Below, piece after piece: positions 27,301-37,721 of a stretch of DNA of 64,000 nt. The position numbers and the translations under genes were made by a program. Positions within the stretch are counted from its first letter, which is position 1. Each line of letters begins with the position of its first letter. A model generated the notes under the pieces. That model was not told the DNA's origin. It made no database searches and saw only the letters and a list, made by a program, of their open reading frames with translations. The DNA comes from Pegea sp. RAD2-039 (Eukaryota > Chordata > Thaliacea > Salpida > Salpidae): assembly GCA_034620365.1 (NCBI GenBank), contig JAQGEQ010000289.1, positions 310,001 through 374,000 on the forward strand. Reading direction: 5' to 3'.

Positions 27301-30300
27301 GCAGTCTGAATGAAGGGTTGTGATTGGTTGATGCAAGAAGAATCTTCTCAAAGTTACTTGAATCAAGTGAGCGTCACTGATAAGGTTTGAACCAATCAAA
27401 TTGATAGCAACAGTCGCTGTACTTCCCGATTCATATCGGCTTCCAGTGTAGATTGTGACGTAATATCGATACTGATGGTCCGGAAACGAGTCTTGTGGTT
27501 GGATAAACGGCGCCTGGAAGCGAATCACGTCATGATGACGTCACCACAGCTACGTCATCTTACCTTTTTTGCGTCTTTCTTGTTTAGTTTTTCAGTTAGA
27601 TAAATTCCAATTACCAAGATGAGAAGCAACATTACCATGACAACTGACACGAATGCGCTGCTCTCCAGTGACGTCATCAAACTCGATGATTCCTATAGCA
27701 ACCAGGTCAAGATCGCGCTTAAAGGTCTGAAAGCTTACCAACCTCTTGACGACCGTTTAACAGAAGAACGCGCGATGCAAAAAGCGCTAATGACGCATCC
27801 TGTAATCGCGTACAGCGACATCCGATTGCTCCTGATTGATGTAGATACTCGATCGCGCAAAGATCGCGACTCCAATCGCGACTTTCCTCATTCCAATTTA
27901 AGCAGTCTAGTTGAAGCAACGAAACTTTGGCCACTAGAGGGGCTCTTTGCACCTCACCTAATTTCCCGACCAATTTCAGTCGTATTGACGTCACGTTGCC
28001 AGGCAACTCGAGTTGCCACCGAAAAAAGACTTCTGTAATCGAGAAGAAGTAAATTTGAGCATTTGGGTGAATGGCTACCTGAAACTGCAAAGTTCTTTGT
28101 TGTGATGTGATCTGATGACGTCACTTTCATTTTCAAACTGATGACGTCACCTTTTCTATTATCAAACTGAATTTGAATAGCACCACCACCCAGTGGTCGT
28201 CTAAAATCTCGCGTCGCAGTGACGTGAGCATGGCAACCAGTGACGTCACAAACGCTTGACGCCTTCAGCGGCAAGTTTATCCAATTACGTTTTCTATTAA
28301 TGGATTGTTTACGATTGCTGATATGCAAATCAGCTTGCATTTACCGGTCACGTAACCCAAAGCGAAGTTTGATTAGGTTTCCAGCGTGGTCACGGAACGG
28401 TAAATCGTCCCAATCGCGTGACAAACTGACAGCTGTGACATCGCTCACTCCATATTTAGAAGTATTAAAATTAAACAAGTCACCGTCGAAGTTGTACATC
28501 TAGAAGTGTTTGATGGTGAAGTCACAAACTTGTGAAAATTTACGTGGTGTACTTTGATGTTATAGAAGTCCTCTGACGTCACAGGGTACATCTTAGTGAA
28601 GTTGGTGAAATCGAGGTGCAGAGGTGGATCAAATTGAGAATCTGAGGAGTGGAAATTTTCAGAAATTCTCAAAAATTTGTTTGAAAACCCTTCAAACCGT
28701 TTTTGGCGCCAAAATATTTTCGCGCCAAGTTGCATTTGATTCCGCTGTACTCGAATCTGATTGGCTTATCAACAGGAGTCACCGTTCCCAGCATAAATCG
28801 TCCAATCACATTCAAGCGTTTGAAATCATTCATCTGTGACAAGTTTTATCAACTCCGGGAGTTTCCCTTACTCAAAACAACTGACCGAAACATTTTTTGT
28901 TTGCATCGACATCAATTGAACAACTGCTTGCAGTAATGACGTCACCACATCAGTTACGTCATCATCGTCGATGAAATTTTGTCGTGATTGAATAAATGAG
29001 TAGATGTGGTCAACAGTGCGCAAAATTTGACGCTGAGAGGAAAGATTGATGACGTCATGAAAAGATGACGTGATGATAACGCACCCGCTTTGTGACGCCT
29101 TTTCTCGCGATCACTGATTTCAAAAACTCAGCTGCTCTTCGAACTGATTCTGCGGATATTAGAGGACGCGCGGCCAGTACGTCGATGACATCATCTACCT
29201 ACGATCAGAAAATTAGTAGATGTCACTGATGACGTCATCAAAACCTTAGTGAGACCTAACATAGGATGTGACGTCATCATCGCTCGACTTGTGGTGGGTT
29301 GGACATCAACTTGAAATGAAATGGACAAACATGAACCTTGACATACTCGAACGAGAAACAGCGAGGTGGCTGATGACGTCACTTCAAAGTGTTTGTTGAA
29401 GTCGTGATGCAGAAGCGCTAAACTTCGATCTGACGTCATATAAGTTTTTAAGTCGTAGAGGACAAGTGATGACGTCATACCTTCGTTTCGCACGTATAAT
29501 TTGAACTTGACGAGCGAGTCAGGTGTCGTTGTTGTCACGTGACACTGAATCGTGAAGTTAGTGACGTAAGCGACGCCATTTCGCGGCGTGACGGAACAAG
29601 CGGCTTCTGGAGGCTCGATATAGGTGAGGTTTTTCAAAATTGATGACGTCACTTGCCAACGATTACTTCCTGATGACGTCACAAGTAAGAGGTGAAATCA
29701 TTGATAGGATACAAACCGGTTACTAGGAGACGACGTGGGCGAGCTTGGTGGTTGTCAAGACGGCAAATATGCAAATTATGACAATGTGCCACCAAGCGGC
29801 CATCTAGACGCCATTGAAAAGTGACACACGTGGCACACAACAATTCGATCACGTGACGTAGGTGCGTCTTTAGCTTTACGCCACAATTACTTCGACATCT
29901 ATAAAATGTGTTTGAAGTCGCGTGTGTGTGACGTCACCACTTACTTCATTTGCATCTGAGGTGCAAGAAGACGTGATGCAATGATAAGCTGGTCGTCATA
30001 CTGTTCGTCACCATGGCAACCGTCTTTATTTCTACGTACAAACACACGCACGTAGATACCGTTACCAGGTGGAAAGTGAACACTGTTGATACTCAATGCT
30101 GATTGGCTCGACAACCATCCAGCATCAGTGACGTCATTAAAGCTGCCAGTGACTTTTGTGAAGCGTGCGATGCCTCTAGTGGACGTAGATGGTAAGTCAG
30201 CTTGATTGCGCGCCCAGAACCAATTAAAGCAGAAGCGAGAAGGTTTCAATCGCGGAATGACTTCGAAATCGATCGAATGTGATTCAGCACTACCTGTAAA

Positions 30301-32783
30301 TGACGTCATCATCAAGTGACGCCATCATCGTCATCACTTACTGATTTCTCGCCGATCACCGCCATCGATACTAATCGCGACCGATCGCGTTTTGATGTTA
30401 AAGTAACAAAAGTCGGAAGTGCTTCGCTGTATACTGCTGCTGATGACGTCATTATCGCGTGAACTCAACCATATAAGATAGGTTCCCGGATGTAAGGAAT
30501 TAGTTGGGATTCTGATCTCGCTGTGGTTCATCGTTGATGACGTAAAATCGTCAGGATCGCGTCGGTCGCGTTCTTGAGGGGGTTTTACCGAAGCTGTATC
30601 TACTGCGTAAATTTTCCAAATTAGCATCTCATTTGTATAAACATCAGCAGCTAGTATGACGTCATCGTCGGTATATAACTGAGCTGGCTGTGTGATGGGA
30701 AAGAGCGAGGAATCGCGAATAATGACGTCATGACGTTGCGAAGTAGCAGGGGGAAAAATAACACGATGAAAGTGGAAGTCTTCACTGTGACCATTTCCGC
30801 GAACTTCGACTTCAACGGCTGTGACGTCATCAAGTACAACTTGTTGATGTATGACGTCATACTGATGCGACGCAAACGGAAGCGGTTTGTGACGATGTAC
30901 ACCGGATCCTAATCCTAATCGATTTGTGGATGAACGTCGCGCGTAGCTGATTGTGACGTCATAGATGCCTGGATCAGCGCGCAAGTAAAAGTCCACGTTT
31001 ACTAGTGACGTCATTGGATTACGTGATTCAGTGACAGCGTAAACGTCATAGACTCGAGGCAAAGCGTGAATAAGTGTGACGTCATTGATAGGTGCTGTAA
31101 TCTGTAAACCTCAAAATTTCGTCTTTGATGACGTCATTAACAGCATCACTAACTTGATTGAACGCAACCACGTGTATTTGATAAAGTCGATGCAGTCGAT
31201 GAACTCGTGACGTCATCCGCATCAGGTGACAGCTCGCTTCTGTGTCACATCGCGCTTTAAACGTCGCTACTGTTCGGTTAGTGATGACGTCATCAATACG
31301 AAGCTCAAAGTTGATTGGTGCGCCGCGATCAGTCGCGATGATGACGTCAAACGGTTGTTGTCCGATAACACGTGGCACCTTAATGACGTCATCATCAGAT
31401 GATGATAATGATCTCACTATGACGTCACCTGAACTGCAAGTCCCGAAATCTTACTATGAAGTAGAAGACGCTGGCGTGATGACGTCACACATGACCGCCC
31501 GTTTGCTACAGTCACAAAATAGTCGTGACTTCCAGCACCCAGTCGCCACTGGATGGCAGATGAGAGTTCGAACCACGTGACATGAAGATCGTCGCGCGTT
31601 CCACTGCTTGTTGCCATGACAATGTAGTCACGTGACAACTCGACAAAGTGAAGCTGGTAGTGAAGCGATTGTTTGACGATTTGGTTGGTGACGACAATTG
31701 AGGTGTGATCGCCAATTTTGATCACGTCATCGTGATGAATTCGTAGCTGTAGTGACGTCAGCTGTTCGTCTACGCTCACAACACCGTGGTATCGAAGCGT
31801 GACGTCATCACGTGTTGAGCAGCGAACATCGAAAGAGAACTTCCCGGCAGAGGGGTACTGATGTGTGACGTTCATCGCGTCGAAAATAGCGAAAGTTGCG
31901 TCACCAAATGCGATAAAACACGTCACTGATGACGTCACATCTTCATGCTCTCGTATCATTGGAAAAATAAACAATTCAAAATCAATTTGATGATTCGATC
32001 GTTTTGACGTCATAACTCGTAAATCTAAGCGAATCGGTTGGTTACTTAGCAACAAAATGACGTCATCAACTGACCAATCGGAAAAGAGATGACGTCAAAA
32101 GTGATCGAACAAAGAGCGTAATAAAAATCGATCTTAAGAGGCGGATTCCCAATCAGCAGATTGTTCTGATCGCAAATTTGCTCGTCGCTTGATGACGTCA
32201 CCAGGTGCGCCTCATCACATCTGAAATCACGCTATCAATATTTCATCGTCACAGCAAAATCGCGTGGAGCGTTGTCATGACAACAGCAGCTGCTGACGTC
32301 ACAACTTGATTGCAGGGCGTGAAGTGTTTATATTTTTATAAAATTGTGGTAAAAAGTGATGTTAATGGAAATTCGATGAATTATTGATCTGAATTCTGCC
32401 AATTGATGTCAATAATTAGTTCCCAAAATTTAGTAAAAAAGACTCGAGAGCGTGACGTCATAGATAGGAGAAGAAAAGCTCACGTGAAGTTGCTGCCGTT
32501 CAACATCCAAATACAAATCGCTTTTTCGCCCTCTATCATCCAACTCTTCATCTTCCATTTGTTAGTGACGTCACAGTTATCTCCATCGCTAAATCTTAGC
32601 TCTGTGATTTCACGCGATTTTCCGATGACGTCATACAAGGGTGCAGTGACGTCATTTTCTGATAAAGATTATTAAAATCTGATGAAAATAGAACTTTTTG
32701 AATATCGAGAACTTACGGTTTGATTTTTCAGATTGCTTTAAAATTAAAAGCAAATATATGATTGTTCTTAAAATGTCTTCCAT
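24392..32783 (-). CDS. Polycystin-1/REJ family receptor lacking the channel module
   Basis: Twenty-five exons from 32783 down to 24392 sum to 2344 codons plus stop. In order: signal peptide (MEDILRTIIYLLLILKQ); extracellular region with a PKD-like fold (CFIAFGDATFAIF and HQYPSAGKFSFDVRC, near 31900); REJ region (KCRSNCGVKLKTH near 29890, CSVTPRNGVAYVTNFTIQC near 29600); GPS-like segment (LDCLNWNEESRDWSRDLC near 27830); TM1; PLAT domain (YYVTIYTGSRYESGSTATV, VLTRGSVTSYLITT, VWFFSCNLWFG); TM2 near 26800; TM3 near 26630; a long cytosolic loop; TM4 near 24870; TM5 near 24680. The frame then ends at ARYRPPTSWAY and 17 more residues, where relatives enter TM6 and the polycystin channel domain. Known relatives act in cilia and sperm. 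The GPS lacks the HL-T cleavage tripeptide. Most introns in the first two thirds are 38-54 bp. Confidence 0.85.
25510..26330. repeat. 21-bp coding minisatellite in the polycystin-like gene
   Basis: About 38 copies of a 21-bp unit (plus strand AATGGTTTGTAGATGGTCTT and one more base) lie inside exon 22 (26654-25460). On the gene strand each unit encodes a heptad such as NHLRPST, with variants NHLRPSP, NHLRPFT, NHLRSSP and SHLRPST. Because 21 is a multiple of three, copy number can change without breaking the frame. The array sits in the cytosolic loop between TM3 and TM4. The opposite strand also reads open (VDGLKWF), which is a by-product. Confidence 0.93.
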
Positions 32784-33366
32784 TACACTAAAACAAAGAT
32801 GGAAGATTTACCAAAAATGATTTATTAAACTTCCAGTTTTCTATCTTCTGTTTAAATCTCATTTTTCAACAAATTTAGATGTTTTTGAATTACTTGTAAA
32901 CCTAAATTTCATTTCTCGTCAATTTTTCCAGGAATTTTGTAACTCAAAGTGACGTCATAAATTGTTAATATGACGTCACCAGGATTGTCGTTCTTGTTGC
33001 AAATGTTTTTAGACTATTTTTTTTCCTATGAAATATCTTGTAACTAGAAAATGTGAATTTGTCAGAATTCTGTCATTTAAGACGGATGAGAGGTTGTTAT
33101 GAAAACTTGCAAATTTCAAACTATTAGCAACAATTTCAATTGTAAAAAATGAATATAAAAATCGGTAATGAAAATTAACAACGTTTTCGGTTCTCCCCCT
33201 TTTTCATTCTTTATTGGTTTTTATGGCGACAAAATACGATTTTAGACAAAAAAAAGAATTTCTTATGCGATTGGAAAAAGTGTGACGTCAATGATGTGAA
33301 AAAGTTTGGAGGTATTTAAGGAAGAGAAATCAGTTTAAGGAGACTCTAGAAGAAAATAAGAGCGAG
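32784..33366. other. Divergent promoter interval
   Basis: Separates the polycystin-like gene (-) from the secreted-precursor gene (+) by 583 bp. It contains TGACGTCA words near 32950, 32970 and 33283. No exon is seen. Confidence 0.5.
33283..33320 (+). promoter_or_regulatory. CRE plus TATA-like pair upstream of secreted precursor gene
   Basis: A perfect TGACGTCA (CRE/ATF palindrome) at 33283-33290 lies about 22 bp before TATTTAAG at 33313-33320, and the ATG follows 46 bp later. The spacing suits a TATA promoter with initiation near 33340. The octamer is common throughout this window, so function is only suggested by position. Confidence 0.35.
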
Positions 33367-34747
33367 ATGCCTAAACTGATTTTTGTGATCTTGTTTGCCT
33401 CGTTGACTGCAGCAAACTCTATTAAAGGTGAGGTGATGATGAGAATATTATAAACGTGAAAGTTGTTATCCTTTTAATGTTTGAATAAATCTTCTGTAAA
33501 AGTTCTATTAAAAAGTTACAAGAAAATTGACTTTTTTCACTTTTATTCAAATAATTTCGGATTTCATAAAAAAATTACGAATTTAATTATTTCTTCATCT
33601 TCAAATGATCTTCATCTTTACGTGATCTTCATCTTTACGTGATCTTCATCTTTACATGATCTTCATCTTTACGTGATCTTCATCTTTACGTGATCTTCAT
33701 CTTTACATGATCTTCATCTTTACGTGATCTTCATCTTTACGTGATCTTCATCTTTACGTGATCTTCATCTTTACGTGATCTTCATCTTCATGATCTTCAC
33801 ATGATCTTCATACGTGATCTTCATCTTTACGTGATCTTCATCTTCATATGATCTTCATATTCATATGATCTTCATGATCTTCATCTTTACGTGATCTTCA
33901 TCTTCATATGATCTTCATCTTTTATGTGATGTTTATTTCAGACAATCTTAGAATTTTTTGACTTTTATGAACTTCAGTGTTTTATTTTCTTCACGAATTT
34001 ATTGTAATTATTTCAGTCGGAAAAGTTTCTTTTAAATTCAAACTTCGTAATTATTCAAAAAAATTATCAAATAATTCGGAAATATTGTTGATTGATTTAA
34101 GCGATATCACTTAAATTGAATAATAAATTAGTTGTGAATACTAAAGTTAAGATATTAATAATTTATCTTTTAATAAAGAGCTTGAAGACATCATCAAAAT
34201 GGAAACGATACCAGAACCAGAAGGCTGGGAACCTAGTGTAAGTAAATGAAGATGTTAAAACAAAAGATTTAATTTTTTTTATTGATTTCTTCTTTTATTA
34301 AACTTTCAATCTTATTTTTGTTAAAAAAGTTTCATAAACAAATATTTTCAGCAATTCAAAGTAAGACAAAGAGACTATGGTGCTGCACATGATGTCAGAG
34401 GCGAATCGAGCAGCAGACGTTTACAGGTAAATCGCGCATATGACGTCATCGCGTCTAAACTTTATCTTGTGAAGACGGAGGTGAGGAGAACACAACATCA
34501 GCGACGCGACGCGCGCGATTACACGTTCCCATTCATCCTTAAAAGATCGAATCTTCGTGATGAAGACGTCGAAAGCATTGATCATTTATTTTATCGATTT
34601 CAAACAATTTATATGTTGATGAAACAACTGAAAAATTTACAGGTAGCTGAAGTCACTGAGACGTGACGAGCTGGTTTTTAAATAATCTAAATCTTTTTTT
34701 TTATTAATTAATTAAATCTTGATCTTCTACAGGATGACAGGAACTGA
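33367..34747 (+). CDS. Small secreted precursor, candidate neurotensin-like peptide
   Basis: Exons 33367-33427, 34179-34237, 34352-34426, 34475-34642 and 34733-34747 encode 125 residues. The first 18 or so (MPKLIFVILFASLTAANS) form a clear signal peptide. The rest has no cysteine, no membrane segment and several dibasic sites. Exon 4 has QRRDARDYTFPFILKRSNLR: a peptide bounded by RR and KR whose end, FPFIL before KR, resembles the PYIL-KR ends of vertebrate neurotensin and neuromedin N, which are also non-amidated. That similarity is short and the call is inference. The 48-bp intron 34427-34474 is a multiple of three and stop-free, so its retention would give a 141-residue form. Secretion is well supported; the peptide class is not. 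Confidence 0.55.
33605..33935. repeat. 17-bp intronic tandem repeat
   Basis: About 15-19 partly degenerate copies of GATCTTCATCTTTACGT fill part of intron 1 of the secreted-precursor gene. Later copies lose the TTTACGT part. Confidence 0.85.
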
Positions 34748-36164
34748 CGTAACACTTCTTACGTCATCAGCAATCAACTCCAACATTAAACGTCTGAAAT
34801 TTGACAGATAATCTATTATGACGTCATGCATGTTTTCTTTTACCTTTATAATGCATGTACAAAAAATTTTGTAGAATGATTTTTTGCGTTAATTAATTGT
34901 TAATAAATTAATATTTAAAGAACTCTGTTCACTTTAGTTTTAAACTTAATGAAAATATTTTTAATTTTAGACCTAATAATATATAAATATTTCATTTAGT
35001 TTTAAATTAAAACATGTTTTAGTAAATAAATAAATGGCAATGAAAGTTCGGTTATTGAATATCATAAATAAAATAAAATCAGTTTTGATATTGATAAAAT
35101 GTTTATATTAAACGTTAAGTTGATCTTAACTTGCATAAGCAATTTGCTCTTCTAGCTTGTTTTCTTCTCCTACTCTCTATCATAAACATTTATCTAAGAA
35201 TTGATTTAGTAGGCACTTAAATATTCTGAGTATATTTTGAACTCGTACAATCTAGCGAAGTCTTCAGTTTTTGTTTATTTTGGGATTATTATTAGACCGA
35301 ATTTCACTAGAAGCTTGTTTTTCAACTACAATAATCGACATTCAAATAAGTCCAACAGTAAAATAGATGATGATTAAAAAGGTTGTTGATGAATTTCTTT
35401 ATATGCTGCTTATGTTTTAATATCATATTTAAATAGGTAAGAAAACGTCATTACTGCTAAAAATTGTAAAATCATTAATTGTTTGAATGAACTTTTTAAG
35501 ATTATACTGATATAAACAAACTTATGATGACTTAGCTTAGAATACATACACTTATAAAAGCACTCTTTACAAATCCAGACAAATCAAGTTAGCTACCGAT
35601 AAGTGTTTCCACCTCTTAATAAATAAACTCTAACCCAACATCATCAGAATTACACATAAAGATAAAATAAATTCTCCAATATCCTATCATTAAAGGCATG
35701 TTCATCTTCTATGACTTAAAATATACTCTAATACTTAGAAATCAAACCCAAGATGAATGGATATTGTTTGAACTTTTCTACAAAGTTTTTTTTGTGTGGG
35801 GCTCTGTTGCTATTTATGTTGAGTTTATAACAATAGTTGATGATTTATCATTCATTAAATTATTTATTGATTTTATTCAACGCATGGCTGCAAACTATAT
35901 ATTATACATCTCTTAAAGCAAATAAATGAAAGAAAAAGCAACAACCATGCATAAAGATAATGAAAAGGTTTTAAGTATCACAGTCTTACATAGTTGATGT
36001 AAAAAATGGGAGCACTGCAAAGGTATAAGTTACAAATCTAAAATACAAAATACCAAATACCAAATTAGGTGTAGAAAATGAAGAAACTGACAGCCCTAAA
36101 AATCTCTTGATAATCAAATTACTGAAAATATTTTTTTCAGACAACATTTTAAAGGAGGTTTTTA
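34748..36164. other. AT-rich intergenic stretch
   Basis: One 72-codon plus frame (35698-35916) looks hydrophobic but has no splice context or recognised similarity. Nothing else is seen. Confidence 0.45.
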
Positions 36165-36600
36165 TATAATGATGGAAGAAAATTCCAAACCGTGGTTACC
36201 CACAGGTTGATAAAACTGTCAGTCCTCTGAGTATTATTAAAGTTGTTAAGTGGGTTAATTTTTAATGACAAAACCTTAAATGCGTATGGAAGATTTTATG
36301 TTATCATTTGATATTATTATATTATTATTATACTGTTAGATGTTTAAATAATTCATTGAAGGTACCATTAATAATATTGAATACAAAGCTGGAAGAAAGA
36401 CGTCACTACTACAAGGGTTTTTAATTGAACATATAGAGACAGCCTTTATATTAAGAAAAGTTATGCCACATCTAAGGAAAGCTTTTCTGGTAAATAATCG
36501 TTGAACAGATTCAAGCTTTATAATATCTTTTTCTGGGTTAGGATTTTTTAAATGAATGAATAAGTAGATAAATGAATATTGAAGATAACTCAAGATAATT
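36165..36600 (-). mobile_element. LINE remnant (end of reverse transcriptase ORF), different family
   Basis: The minus strand encodes KDIIKLESVQRLFTRKAFLR, the motif that follows the RT core in LINE ORF2 proteins. After a decayed stretch it reads RTDSFINLWVTTVWNFLPS, matching the usual C-terminal R...F..RVV..WN.LP block. Frames are broken. It is too different from the 20-kb copy to be the same family. Confidence 0.65.
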
Positions 36601-37721
36601 CAGCTAGTTTGAAACTAGGAGACTAGTCAATTTAGACATTTAAGTAAACCTATAAACTTTAATTGTGGGGCAAACAATTTTATTTGATATGCTAATTAAG
36701 TCAGGTTAAATACCATGTCAAGTACGAATATCTTAGCACCCTAGCCAATTACACTCAACATCCAACAGTATACCACATGAAAATTTCGCTGATAAATCCA
36801 TCATTTGAAAGAATTATTGACTTAGTATTTGCACCTCAAGTTTATTACTGTTTTAAAAGCTCAAAAATATTCATATTAAAAGAATAAAAGTATAATTTAG
36901 GTTTACATCTTTATAAAATATTTATAAAAATGTTTAAGCAACACTTTAATATCTACTACATTCCTAAAAATTGTTGACAACATTAAAATTTAAAAATCTC
37001 AAACATTGTTTACTTTTTGTTTTTACGTTTTAATTGAGATTATAAATATTTAAATCACTTTAATTAAAACATTTTAACGTTTAGTAAACAATAAATTGAC
37101 AACTTTTTTTAGAAGTTTATTAAATTAGTTGATTAATTTAATAAAAAGCTTGGATTTTGTTTATATTTTTTGAATTTTCGATTTAATCAAGTTTAAATTT
37201 TGTAATTATAGATTTTGCAACTTTCTTAAAATGTTGTTTACTATTAAATTCAGTTTTTTATCGATTTTAATTGTTGGTATAAAATTTTGTATTTTTTAAA
37301 TAAAAGTTATATTTACATCAAATTTTGTTAAAATGTAAATAAATAATAACTATAAATAGCTTTTTTAGATAAATTAAAGTTTTTTTTCTCGTTTTTATTT
37401 TTTTTTGTGTCAGTAATTTTTGTGATTTATTTTTAAACTTTTTTCAGTTACTTAATACTAATTTATAACTGAATTCTGATAAAAAGTTATTTTAAGATTT
37501 AAATTAAACCTTTTTATCTATAAAATATTTGTTGTTTTTGCATTTCTTAGTTTAATTTCATTCTTAACATGAACAAAATGATTAAATTTTTTGCTGTTAG
37601 ACAATTTTAAAATATATTTCTTTTTCCTATCTAATTTTTTTTAATCAAATTTCTTTCTAGCTTATAACAGAGATTTTTTAATTTCAGAATACTTAAATAA
37701 AAATGATTTAAAACTTGATCG
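36601..37721. other. AT-rich intergenic stretch
   Basis: No exon or repeat recognised. It probably includes the upstream region of the gene starting at 37722. Confidence 0.5.

Noticed and set aside
33605..33935. CRISPR-like regular repeats (also at 42030, 58585 and other arrays)
   Set aside because: Units are contiguous with no unique spacers, and the genome is eukaryotic. They are minisatellites.
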